The notes under the pieces were generated by a model that was not told the DNA's origin, ran no database searches, and saw only the letters and a program-made list of their open reading frames with translations. 64,000 nucleotides of DNA from contig CALOCV010000048.1 in the NCBI GenBank assembly GCA_942491955.1, positions 1-64,000 of the forward strand. Reading direction: 5' to 3'. Shown piece after piece: positions 23,759 through 33,164 of this stretch (position 1 is the first letter of the stretch; every line of letters starts with the position of its first letter). The DNA comes from CALOCV01 sp942491955. GTDB lineage: Bacteria > Chlamydiota > Chlamydiia > Chlamydiales > CALOCV01. The translations under genes were made by a program, and so were the position numbers.

Positions 23759-25364
23759 AGACTTGAACAATCGCTAGACTGATTGAGGTCATTGTATTGA
23801 AAATAAATGCTTGCTTATCCGCTAACTTGTTTTTGTCGTTGTCATTGCCTGCTATTTCTTCGAATACCAGTTTTACAATAAGTGCTTCGGTAATGATTTT
23901 TAGTGAATAATTTTTGAGAAGACTTGCATTTTTGAAATTTTGAAAGAGGTCATTGAGGCGTTCATTAGTTGTAGTGGAAATTTTTTTAATAATCGATCCT
24001 TGGGTCTTCTCTATGAGCTTTTTTATATCGTACTCACACTCCTGCATTACTTTGCCGAGTGTTTGTTCAGAAGAAATCTCTAAATTAAGATCTATTGGCA
24101 TCTCGGAAAAAATCTCTTTAAATGCAAGCTCAGAGATCTGCGGATAGAGAGATACAAAGTGGGAAAATTGAAAATTTTCTCCTTTCTCATTATCTCCAGA
24201 GGAAGTTCGGGAGACTTCTAAGAATTTGTCAAATAGATAGAAAGGATGATATATCTCAAAAAGACGAATTAAAATGCCACGCATTTCCTCTGCTTCTTGA
24301 TAGATTTCAAGAGCTGTACAAATACTACGAGCGAAGTTCATTAAATTCATGCTTACTTGGGAATAGTGCCACAGACCCATCATAAAATTTTTATCATTCA
24401 AACTTGGTGGGGCGTTTTGGTATTTGCTACGAAGTTTATCGATTCTTCTTTGTTCATCTGTGACAAGCAGTGGTTTCGCTACAAAGAGCGTTTTTTCCCA
24501 TTGCAATCCTCCTTCTTCCTTAAAGGCAGAACCAATGAGTTTTTTTGACTCGCCTTTCTGATCATCTGAGCTATTTGGATTATCCCCTCTATAAGTCCAT
24601 TTGCTAAATTTTTCTACACTAGGAACACGTATCCCGAAAAATGCCTCCGTATAGTAAACGGCCTGTGGAATATAACAAAAAACGATCTCTCGAACGAGGT
24701 TGTCTATTGCAACAGCAAGATCAGAGATTAGATTCGATTCTTCTGCCCAATACCCAAAGGAAATAAGATCGACCTCTTCTCCTTTTTGCTGTCGCTTAAC
24801 AATGGTTTGGTCTAACTTTGTTAAAATGCCTTTTCCATCTTTTTTGTCACAAAGGCGTTTGAAATCGGGATCCATTGTGATGCAGTAAACAGGTCTTCCT
24901 TCATCATAAAATCGTTGGATATGCTTTTGCGTCACTGTGTGATTTTTGATTGTATTGCGGATGCTCCCAAATGGAATCTGATCGTATTCGCATGGTTCTG
25001 TTTGGGACGATGGTTTCCATGTAAAAGGGAGGATGGAACATTTTAGGGGTAAAGAAGCAGGTTTATCCGAAGATTGAATAAACTCCTTCCATTCATCGGT
25101 TTCTGGCTCTTTGGTATTTACTCCAAGAACAACAACGATGCGGCGAGTAAGATTTTGCGTTTCTTTTGCACAACCTTCGGTTACAAGTTGATTAATAATT
25201 GTTTTACATTGATCCCATTCACTTTCCGAAGAGGTGAATTTTTTTGGCATTAAAATGACATAACCAGGTTCTTTTGTAGCTGTCTTTTCGACGCTTGATG
25301 AAGAGATATCTAGTTCAAAAGGACTATATATAGTTTGTATTCTCTGTTTTGTTGCAACTTCCAT
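23745..25364 (-). CDS. Unknown 539-residue protein truncated by an IS end
   Basis: Family not recognised. The N-terminal ~270 residues alternate strands and helices (GYVILMPKKFTSSESEW, RRIVVVLGVN, PVYCITMDPDF) and could be a nucleotide-sugar-transferase-like fold with MDPD (164-167) as the metal motif; this is a guess. The rest is helical (to ~530). No signal peptide or clear membrane helix. The last residues LEPV and the stop are encoded by the IS remnant, so the original C-terminus has probably been lost. Codon use is like other genes. Neighbours are a secreted P-loop kinase and an Inc-like protein, suggesting an accessory, possibly host-directed, cluster. Confidence 0.7.
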   Translation of the reverse strand: MEVATKQRIQTIYSPFELDISSSSVEKTATKEPGYVILMPKKFTSSESEWDQCKTIINQLVTEGCAKETQNLTRRIVVVLGVNTKEPETDEWKEFIQSSDKPASLPLKCSILPFTWKPSSQTEPCEYDQIPFGSIRNTIKNHTVTQKHIQRFYDEGRPVYCITMDPDFKRLCDKKDGKGILTKLDQTIVKRQQKGEEVDLISFGYWAEESNLISDLAVAIDNLVREIVFCYIPQAVYYTEAFFGIRVPSVEKFSKWTYRGDNPNSSDDQKGESKKLIGSAFKEEGGLQWEKTLFVAKPLLVTDEQRRIDKLRSKYQNAPPSLNDKNFMMGLWHYSQVSMNLMNFARSICTALEIYQEAEEMRGILIRLFEIYHPFYLFDKFLEVSRTSSGDNEKGENFQFSHFVSLYPQISELAFKEIFSEMPIDLNLEISSEQTLGKVMQECEYDIKKLIEKTQGSIIKKISTTTNERLNDLFQNFKNASLLKNYSLKIITEALIVKLVFEEIAGNDNDKNKLADKQAFIFNTMTSISLAIVQVLEPV

Positions 25365-25408
25365 GTTTTCTTTCCAGTAGGTTTGAATGACAACTCAGGC
25401 TCGAAGTA

Positions 25409-26392
25409 TCAACGCGTTGAGTTTTCCTCAACCGTGCACTCCCAGCATAAATCAGGACGGTTGAGAGCTATGATTGCTGCGTTGTGTATGTTTTTGATCT
25501 GCTCATAAGCATCAGGAGAAACCACGTCTAGCGTTCCTAAACGATTGTTGGTGTTTTCATTTTTAAACCAACGGGCGGCTAATAGGGCATCTTCGTGGAC
25601 GCCATTGCGATAATAAAATTCGATTTCATCAGCATAGGCAAGAAAAGTATCTAAGATGCGTTGCGGAAGTAATTGTCCTTTTTCCATCGTATCATCTTCT
25701 GTCGCTTGGACAAAAATTTTGTCCCTCTCTTCGATCGATTTCCATCGCACATCATCAGGAGCAGAAATATGTAGGAGGCGGATTTTATATCCTTGCTTTT
25801 TTAGGAAATGAAACCATTGGCACGTGTGAGGACTTGTCGATGTCGTTCCAAAGTAAAAGGCATACTGTTCTCGGATGAGATTTGCCAAAACCAAATGAGC
25901 AGCGGCATTGGAACCCGGCCTCCATTTATCATAGGCTTCTCTTCTCGCTTGAATCGATCCGTTACTCGCTGCAATGTCTATTTGATACGTGCGTTTTTGA
26001 TTTTTTAAACAAACGTCATCAGGACAGACATAAGCGTAATATTTCCCTTGCAATCGATTCTTTTGAAGATCTTGCTTGAGTTTGGTTGTTTTACCCGCTC
26101 CAGGAGCTCCAGCTGTGATAACGGCTAAGTCCTCTTGCATGGGATTGTCCGATAAAATATCTGCATAAAGATCGCGAATATCGTCACATAACCGGTCGTA
26201 TTCTTCTTGCGAATAGGGTTCTATATGATCAAATCCAATGCCTGATAAAAAATTTTCCAAAATGGGTTGGGGCAAAACGTATTCATACCCCTGAGAGGGG
26301 TCATAAATGCGATTGCGATCACACACATCATGCCCTATAAGAGATAGGTTTGGTAAAGTAATACAAAAGACTAGTGATAAGAATGAAAGCAT
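25409..26392 (-). CDS. Secreted P-loop kinase of the zeta-toxin type
   Basis: From the ATG at 26392 (AAGGAG seven bases upstream) the protein is 327 residues and starts with a signal peptide (MLSFLSLVFCITLPNLSLIG). The rest is a zeta-toxin-like kinase: Walker A GAPGAGKTT at 95-103, VCPDDVCLKNQKRTY after it, a helical segment ARREAYDKWRPGSNAAAHLV, then KIRLLHISAPDDVRWKSIEERD, the segment with basic residues expected to contact phosphates. Zeta toxins phosphorylate UDP-N-acetylglucosamine in the cytoplasm; a signal peptide suggests instead a periplasmic, secreted or host-directed kinase. No antitoxin-like gene is adjacent. Confidence 0.72.
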   Translation of the reverse strand: MLSFLSLVFCITLPNLSLIGHDVCDRNRIYDPSQGYEYVLPQPILENFLSGIGFDHIEPYSQEEYDRLCDDIRDLYADILSDNPMQEDLAVITAGAPGAGKTTKLKQDLQKNRLQGKYYAYVCPDDVCLKNQKRTYQIDIAASNGSIQARREAYDKWRPGSNAAAHLVLANLIREQYAFYFGTTSTSPHTCQWFHFLKKQGYKIRLLHISAPDDVRWKSIEERDKIFVQATEDDTMEKGQLLPQRILDTFLAYADEIEFYYRNGVHEDALLAARWFKNENTNNRLGTLDVVSPDAYEQIKNIHNAAIIALNRPDLCWECTVEENSTR

Positions 26393-26464
26393 GGGGAAAC
26401 TCCTTGAATCGACCATGCTAACACAATGTATCGATGGAAATCTATAGCCCACATTCCGCACCTA

Positions 26465-26626
26465 ATACCAATTCCGGTAAGAAAGTGCACAAATTGATCT
26501 TCATCTTTCTTTGCGCAATCTGTTTTTCTATCTTGCAAACTCACAAGAGTTTGCTGCGATCTCCAAAACAAATTTCGCAAAAAAATCCTGAATCCACTTT
26601 ATGCATTTTCTTACCGGAATTGGTAT
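26465..26626. repeat. 162-bp MITE-like repeat, copy A
   Basis: Begins ATACCAATTCCGGTAAGAAA and ends with the complement, TTTCTTACCGGAATTGGTAT. A central hairpin GCAAACTC-ACAA-GAGTTTGC lies inside. Nearly identical to copies at 30021, 35559 (inverted) and 45689. No coding capacity of its own. It sits upstream of the zeta-like kinase. Confidence 0.88.
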
Positions 26627-26668
26627 AATACCAAAAAGGATAAATGAATATAAAAAGAGTGCGAACGA

Positions 26669-28240
26669 TTACGCTTTTTTTGTGATGTTTTCCAAGATCG
26701 TTTTTTCATTCATCGAACAAAATCCCTTTAAACGCTCTTGGATTTGTTCGCGATGTGTATCGTGTCCCTCGCGATCACCAAAGTGTGTCCGATACCATTG
26801 CATCATATCCTCATCAGCAAAAAGAGATTCTTTTAGCGTGTATATTGCTTCTGACAAAATTTCCGTCGGATTGAGCTGCTGATAGACGGGTTGTGTTCGC
26901 AAAAAGTCCTTCCACTCCGCTTCAAGGATTTGATTCTCTAAACAGCTGTATTTTTCCACTTTCTTTAGATAAGTCCCTCTTCTTTTTCGATAGGTCGTAA
27001 TGGAGTCGTCGAGTTTTTTGAGATCGTCTTCGTTCCCTTGGTGGAGCCTTTCTGCTATACGCATCATTTTTCCCAATGCTTGCTGTTCTCTCCAAGCATG
27101 CCAGTGAACGGCAAATAGTGCAGAATGCTTGCGTATCTGTTTTCCTGTTACATGGGTTTTCAGAAGGTGCGGGTGTTTTCGAATCATCAAATATAACCCA
27201 AAAATGAGAAAACTCAGCGATAAGAAAAAGAGAGGAAGTCCTCCTGATAAAATCACCAAAATCGAGGGGACTACCAACACACTTGTTACAAGTAAAATCT
27301 TTACAGCAACCCATGAAACCCATGTCGCTATGGTCGCCAAAGCCATTATTTTTCCATCGCGTCTCTTCCGATGATAAAATTCAGCAACAAGACGATGTTT
27401 TTCTAAAGCCAACGTTTGCAATGCTTGACGTGTGAGAGCGATCTTTTCTTCCCTCTTTTTTGTGTATCCTTCCGCAAGGTTCTCCAATTGATGAGGTGAG
27501 TGCTGGATCTTTTCGAAGACATCAGCGACCTCTTTGGTGGAAGAGAGCTTATTACGCTCGTCTTGGTCACAAAATAGGCCATATTTCGCAAAACGAGAAA
27601 ACGTTTCTTCTAGTGAAATATTGTCCTTTTCGTTTTGCCACTGCTGGATTTCTTTGTTCAAAAGAGCAATGAAATCGTTCTTGATACGATGAAAATCGGT
27701 TCGTTTTGTTTCCAATATCTTGTCAAGAAACTCTGGAGCCGGAAGAAGAGGGGGTTGTAATGCAGTCACCATTCTTTGTTGTTTCCTATCATCATTGCGA
27801 GAATGATAATACGACCACGATTGAATCCCAACCGTTCCAGTAATAGACAAAAATGAAAGAACAGAAAAGAGAGGTTCACCCATCGATCCGAACATTCCTA
27901 TCAACTCAACGATGCGATTTGTCGCCAAATATCCCGCAAAAATCCCGTAATCTCTCTCTTCTTTGATTTGGCGCTTTTTCTCCTTTGCTAGCCATTGTTT
28001 CCAATTTTTTAACGAAGGGTCTGCAGGATTCTCTTTCTTAATCGTTTGATACATCTTCTCCGCTTCATGGAGAAAGAGGCGTTTCCAAAGAATGCCAAGG
28101 CCTGAGGAAGCAAGATCTAAAGCCTCGATCCCGATAATGATCAAACCCATGGCCTGTTGGTAACCCTCCAAAGAGGGAGTCTCGTTACTAGGAATTACAG
28201 AATTCAGGACATCTCGATTAAACCAAAATAATTGGCTCAA
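26669..28240 (-). CDS. Inclusion-membrane-like protein with two hydrophobic regions
   Basis: 523 residues, no recognised family. Hydrophobic segments at ~31-52, 110-140 and a long bilobed pair at ~299-353 (around LLVTSVLVVPSILVILSGG and LFFLSLSFLIFGLYLMI), separated by charged helical, probably coiled-coil, stretches. Bilobed hydrophobic domains are the hallmark of chlamydial Inc proteins, which are secreted by type III and inserted in the inclusion membrane. The TTG start is suspect: the frame upstream (to an ATG at 28448) continues plausibly as KKSIEPIIL into FNRDVLNSV if one G is dropped near 28230, so the N-terminus may be ~60 residues longer. Confidence 0.65.
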   Translation of the reverse strand: MSQLFWFNRDVLNSVIPSNETPSLEGYQQAMGLIIIGIEALDLASSGLGILWKRLFLHEAEKMYQTIKKENPADPSLKNWKQWLAKEKKRQIKEERDYGIFAGYLATNRIVELIGMFGSMGEPLFSVLSFLSITGTVGIQSWSYYHSRNDDRKQQRMVTALQPPLLPAPEFLDKILETKRTDFHRIKNDFIALLNKEIQQWQNEKDNISLEETFSRFAKYGLFCDQDERNKLSSTKEVADVFEKIQHSPHQLENLAEGYTKKREEKIALTRQALQTLALEKHRLVAEFYHRKRRDGKIMALATIATWVSWVAVKILLVTSVLVVPSILVILSGGLPLFFLSLSFLIFGLYLMIRKHPHLLKTHVTGKQIRKHSALFAVHWHAWREQQALGKMMRIAERLHQGNEDDLKKLDDSITTYRKRRGTYLKKVEKYSCLENQILEAEWKDFLRTQPVYQQLNPTEILSEAIYTLKESLFADEDMMQWYRTHFGDREGHDTHREQIQERLKGFCSMNEKTILENITKKA

Positions 28241-28691
28241 TAGACTTTTTGTAGGGGGAAAAAATGATCCGAGAAAGCCCCACGATGGTTTTGGCTTGCT
28301 CCATTTTTTCCTTTTTTTCCAATGATGGTTGCGTTATCCTCCTTTCCGGATTTTGTGCGTTCCATACCTTCTCTTCCTCTGAAGAATTTTGCTCTCTCTG
28401 AGTGGAGAATTTCAGAGTTGAAATGTTTTCTTGTCCTCTGCAGCACATAATGCCTCTAACTATGTGAGAAGGTTCTCACGATCATCCATCAAAACCGGGA
28501 AGAGCTAAATGAAACATGGCGCTTAATTTGAATTTGAGGGTTATAATATATTTTTTAAAATTTGTCGATTTTTTATCGGTTTTTATTGATAGAAATATGA
28601 GGTTTTTCGCTGTTTTTTTAACTTTTTTGCAATGGTTATTGTCAGATATCGCATATTCTCCGTATAAGAAGACTTTCATAGGAGGTATTCC

Positions 28692-29309
28692 ATGAATCGC
28701 ATATGGTGGATTGTTGGTGTTGTCGTTGTCATCTTTATTGCCTATTTCTTGATCGATCATGCAAAAGATGCCTACAAATTGCTCCCCATGAACACAGAGA
28801 CAGAACCCAAACCCGACGCATATGCTATGTGGTATCCTTACACGAACCTGCAAGGAGGGTTCCTCGTTGAATTTCCCGTTCCACCACAAAATGCGACACA
28901 AAATGTTGCTATCCCCAATGCCAATCAACAACGAAAATATGACATGTTCGTTAGCGAACAACTCGATGGTACCATTTATCTAGTCAATGTCGTTACTTAT
29001 CCCACAGAGTGGACAGAAGAAGAGGTCCAAGAAACCATGCTCTGCCTTATCAAATACACAGAATGACCTTCAACCCAATAACTCCTTGGAATCGATCACT
29101 TCTACTGAATTTAATGAGTGTTTCTGGTTTTGTCATTCATATCACTGAATGAACTCAAAATCCAAAGTGTTCTTCACAAGACACCGCGCACATACATCCT
29201 TAGTACCATAGGAAAGAAGGCAACATTTGATGAAAATGCTTACAAGCACTTTCTCTCTACCTTTGATCTACTCCCAGTAAAAACCTCTCAAAAAGGAGCC
29301 GCTCCATGA
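28692..29309 (+). pseudogene. Membrane-anchored protein of unknown function, broken in the middle
   Basis: Strong ribosome-binding site (AGGAGGTATTCC) and an N-terminal membrane helix (WWIVGVVVVIFIAYFLI). The frame ends at 29066; the 29118-29309 frame (NELKIQSVLHKTPRTYILST, then HFLSTFDLLP) looks like the same protein's C-terminus. The 29062-29140 part reads sensibly only by switching frame twice. Reconstructed length ~205 residues. Family not recognised; likely periplasmic. Its stop overlaps the next start (ATGA). Confidence 0.5.
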
Positions 29310-30021
29310 TCGGCAATATCCTATCGATTCTTTTTCTCTCTTTGCTTGGTATCATTACACGGGCAAGAGCTAATCCAGAACCGACCCAAACAAAATCGAG
29401 AACTTGGAAGCCCGGGTATTCCAAAAGAGCGGCAACTTCCCCCGAAAAGACCAGAAACCGAGGCCTCGACCTCTTTTTTGGAGTTCACTTTACCTGGTGT
29501 CATTACTTTTCGCGATGGAAAATGGGTCGGAGCCCCCCAACTTACCTTTCTCCCTATACACATCCCTCTTGTAGTAGAGGTTACCCAGTTCTCCGGAGAA
29601 ACCGTTCGGGTCGATCAGAAGGATCTACAAAGAAATGGCTGCGAACGCGTTTAAAGAACTGGGGATCAATCCTTCCTTCTCACAAGGAGAGTCCCCAGAA
29701 GAGGAAATGTCCTCTCCTTCCTCACGCGATAACCTTCCTGACAACTTTCCATTACCCTATTTCCATATTCAGATCATTCTCTACCCAACAGCAGATGGAT
29801 ACGTAGCAAGCGTGTCAGGGCGCCTATACGAACAGGCCCAACTCTCTCGGCTCCGCCTGGGGCCAGGATATTTTTTCCAAGCCATTACCTGGGAAAAAGA
29901 TCTTCTTGTAGGCCTGCCACAAAAAAAAGCAAAGGAAATGCTGATGGAACAAGTGAAAACTTTAGTTGCAGATTTTGCTCAAAATCTTCCTTCAGAGAAA
30001 AATACCAATGGAAACAAATAA
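29306..30021 (+). pseudogene. Signal-peptide protein of unknown function, frameshifted
   Basis: Starts with a signal peptide (IGNILSILFLSLLGIIT). A proline-rich then beta-rich part (FLEFTLPGVITFRDGKWVG, VVEVTQFSGETVRVDQ) lies in another frame (29346-29634), and the C-terminus (ANAFKELGINPSF to FAQNLPSEKN) in a third (29635-30021), so at least two shifts exist. Reconstructed length ~235 residues. Cotranscribed with the preceding gene. The final A of its TAA stop is the first base of MITE copy B. No family recognised. Confidence 0.5.
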
Positions 30022-30181
30022 TACCAATTCCGGTAAGAAAGTGCACAAATTGATCTTCATCTTTCTTTGCGCAATCTGTTTTTCTATCTTGCAAACTCAC
30101 AAGAGTTTTGCTGCGATTCCAAAACAAATTTCGAAAAAAATCCCGAATCCACTTTATGCATTTTCTTACCGGAATTGGTAT
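30021..30181. repeat. 161-bp MITE-like repeat, copy B
   Basis: Same terminal inverted repeats (ATACCAATTCCGG / CCGGAATTGGTAT) and central hairpin as copy A, with a few substitutions (GCTGCGATTCC for GCTGCGATCTCC). Abuts the stop codon of the preceding gene. Confidence 0.88.
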
Positions 30182-30230
30182 AAAGACAATGTGCAAAGCA
30201 GCTGCAGGGGTCTTAAGGAGCTATGCTCCC

Positions 30231-30444
30231 CTATAGTTTATAGGTTTCTCAGCCAAGCTTCAATGTGGAGTGCGATGGCCCTGCCATCGCTTTTCAACCG
30301 CCGGCCCTGCCGGCGTTAATGATGCCGGCAGGGCCGGCATCTACCACAGCGGAGGCTAAGGCCTCCGCACTTCACACTGGAGCCTCTTCTAACCATTTTT
30401 TCTCAAACAATCCCATGGACACCGCGAAAACCTATAAACTATAG
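30231..30444. repeat. Inverted-repeat element CTATAGTTTATAGG, copy 1, with internal palindromes
   Basis: Bounded by CTATAGTTTATAGGTTT (30231-30247) and its complement (30428-30444). Inside are palindromes: GCGATGGCCCTGCCATCGC, GCCGGCCCTGCCGGC, GATGCCGGCAGGGCCGGCATC in two parts, and GCGGAGGC..GCCTCCGC. From 30321 on it matches 59644-59767. No gene. Confidence 0.65.
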
Positions 30445-30504
30445 AGGAGCTATGTTCCCCAGCGGGGTTTGGGGCAGAGCCCAAAAAAGCTCTTTCAAAT
30501 GAAG
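30445..30504. repeat. Short GC-rich palindromic words
   Basis: CCCCAGCGGGG and GGGGCAGAGCCC occur here, related to the words in the 59-60 kb repeat field. Lies between the element at 30231 and rlmH. Confidence 0.35.
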
Positions 30505-30935
30505 TCATTTGTGGTAGGCGCTTCCCATCGATATGGTAAAAGCGCGATAAATCTGCTCTACCAACAGCAATCGAACCAATTGATGAGGGAATGTAAGGGA
30601 AGAGAAACGGATGGTGGAATGGCTTTTTTTCAGGTCGTTAGGAATTCCTTCCGCACCACCAATCACAAAGCAGAGGTTTCCTCCGCTTCTTGTGAACTCT
30701 TCCATAAGAAAGGAAGAAAAAGTAGTAGAAGAAAATTCTTTCCCTTGTTCATCAAGCAAAAAAAGGGGAGAAGAGACTTTCTCCATCCATTTCCGCAATT
30801 GGGCATTATCTTTCCCGTAAATGAACGATATCACACAGTTGGATTTCAATCGTTTACAGTATGTATCGACTCCCCTCCTGCAACCAGGAAGTGAGATCGC
30901 TCACCTACCGTAAAAATTTCAATCTTCAGTGTCAT
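30505..30935 (-). CDS. rlmH: 23S rRNA pseudouridine-1915 N3-methyltransferase RlmH, two frameshifts
   Basis: SPOUT-class methyltransferase acting on helix 69 of 23S rRNA. The C-terminal 115 residues are in one frame: LLDEQGKEFSS, FVIGGAEGIP (SAM-binding knot), SLTFPHQLVRLLLVEQIYRA and the final GSAYHK, all RlmH signatures. The N-terminal ~30 residues come in two other frames (MTLKIEIFTVGERS, then DLTSWLQEG, then VDTYCKRLKSN), so two extra bases interrupt it, one in the GGGG run near 30870. The corrected length is ~142 residues, close to the usual 155. Confidence 0.78.
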
Positions 30936-31022
30936 GGACCAGAATAATAAAGAAATGGGGCTTTTTATTGTATTTTAAAAAAATATATTGCATTCTCCTG
31001 CTCGACGCGATAACTAGAAAGA

Positions 31023-33096
31023 ATGACAGGGAAGCCCAAGTATACCAACCGTTTAGCACAAGAAAAATCCCCTTATTTGCTTCAACACGCCCACAATCCT
31101 GTCGATTGGTATCCGTGGGGCGAAGAAGCCTTTAGCACTGCAAAAGACTTGGATCGACCTATCTTTTTATCCATTGGTTATGCCACATGCCACTGGTGCC
31201 ATAAAATGGAAAAAGAATCATTCGAAAACGAAGAACTCGCTAAATTAATGAATCAAACCTTCATCAATATCAAACTCGACCGAGAAGAACTCCCCGCTGT
31301 CGATAGCCTCTATATGGAATTTGCGCAAACCATGATGTCAGGAGCTGCAGGCTGGCCTCTCAATCTCGTCCTTACCCCCGAACTAAAACCCTTCTTTGCT
31401 ACAACATACCTCCCTCCACGTACCCTTCATGGGATCATTGGCCTCGGAGAAGTCATCGGGCGTATTAAAGAGGTTTGGTCGAGTGAGGAACGCGGTCGCG
31501 TTCTCGAACAAGCAACCAAAATTGTTCAAGTCTTCGAAGAAAGCGTGCGTACAACCGGAGAGAACATCCCAACAAGAGAACAAGTCGACGATGCCATGGA
31601 CTTGATATTTCAACTCGCCGATCCTATCTTTGGAGGAATGAAAGGAGCTCCTAAGTTTCCCATCGGTTACCAACTGAACTTCATGATTCACTATAGCCTC
31701 CTTCGCGACGAAAGCCGTGCTCTCTTTTCTTGTGGAGAAAACATTGGATATGATGCACCGAGGTGGAATCTACGACCATATTGGAGGGGGATTCTCTCGC
31801 TATAGCGTCGACGAAGAATGGCTCGTTCCCCATTTTGAAAAAATGCTCTACGATAATGCTATCCTTGCCTATACCTACTTGGCTGCATGGCAAACCACAA
31901 AAAAGACGTTTCATCGCGATGTCGTTGAAGAAATTCTTCATTATATTCTTCACAGCATGCGAGGAGATACCGGAGCCTTCTTCTCTGCTGAAGATTCCGA
32001 TACGGAAGGAAAAGAGGGGATTTTTTATACATGGATTCCAGCAGAAATAGAAAAGGCATTGACAAAAGATGAAGCTCTTCTCGCTATGGAATTTTTTGAT
32101 ATAACCCCACAAGGGATCATTGAGGGAAGAAATATCCTCCATACTCCCGTTTCTCTTGAAGAATTTGCACAACAACGAGGTATCCACCCCCTTCAACTCG
32201 CCCCTCTTATTAAAGAAATCAAAAATAAGCTAAGAGAAGTTCGGGAAAAACGTCCACATCCAATAAAAGACGATAAAATTCTTACCTCTTGGAATGGACT
32301 CGCCATCCATTCCCTAGCGGAAGCTGCTGCTGCACTACGTGAAGAAGAGTACTCTCAAGCTGCTAAAAAAACAGCACAGTTTCTTCGCGAAAATCTATGG
32401 AATGGAGAGACACTCTTCCACCGTTGGAGAGACGGAGAGACACAGTTTCAAGGGGGTATCGATGACTACGCTTTCCTCATTCGTGGGCTTCTCTCTCTCT
32501 TCGAAACCGACTGCGGAACCGAATGGCTCAAATGGGCTTTAGAACTCACTCTTGTCACACAACAACGCTTCAAACAAGATAAAGGAGCCTTTTTCCAAAC
32601 AGACGTTTCCGAATCCCATATCCTTGTACGACGGTGCCCTTACTCTGACGGAGCCGAACCATCGGGTAATGCAATCCATGCAGAAAACCTCCTTCGTCTT
32701 TATCAAATCACAGCAAATCCCGCGTATCAACAAAGCGCTGCCGATATTCTCTCCGCTGCAAAACATTATATCGATCATTATCCTCCCGGCTACTGTTTCC
32801 AACTCATGAATGTTCTCCGTTACGCCGATGCAGAATCCCCTAATGCCAATATTGCTCTCAACGGAAAAGAACAATGGAGAGATCAGCTCCATCACGTCTT
32901 TTTCGAAACCCTGATTCCCCACCGAGCTGTGTTATGGAAAAGAGGAAATGACGAAGAGCTGGTTAAAATTCTTCCATGGATTGGGGAGTACACACCACAA
33001 AAAGGGAAAACAACGCTATACATCTGCCGACAAGGAGCCTGTCAAGAACCCATCACTGATTTAAAGGAAATGGTACAAGCTATCCGACAACTTTGA
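31023..33096 (+). CDS. yyaL: Thioredoxin-domain protein YyaL (DUF255/SSP411), one frameshift
   Basis: An N-terminal thioredoxin-like domain (NRLAQEKSPYLLQHAHNPVDW, SIGYATCHWCHKME with its CHWC motif, AAGWPLNLVLTPELKPF) is followed by an N-acyl-glucosamine-epimerase-like alpha/alpha barrel (HIGGGFSRYSVDEEWLVPHFEKMLYDNA in outline, DDKILTSWNGLAI, GDEAEPSGN-type block). The function is unknown. The two parts meet at 31717-31735, where TTTT should be TTT; removing one T gives a single 690-residue protein of normal family length. Divergent from rlmH. Confidence 0.88.
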
Positions 33097-33164
33097 ATGT
33101 TAAAGAGTTGCTGGAAAATTTTTTTTTCTCTATATTCCGGAAATAAGAATAATTTCTCTAGGTG

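Noticed and set aside
25409..26392. Toxin-antitoxin system
   Set aside because: The kinase has a signal peptide and neither neighbour resembles an epsilon antitoxin or a small DNA-binding partner.
28482..28961. 159-residue minus-strand frame
   Set aside because: Opposite the better supported 28692 gene, which has a strong ribosome-binding site and membrane helix.
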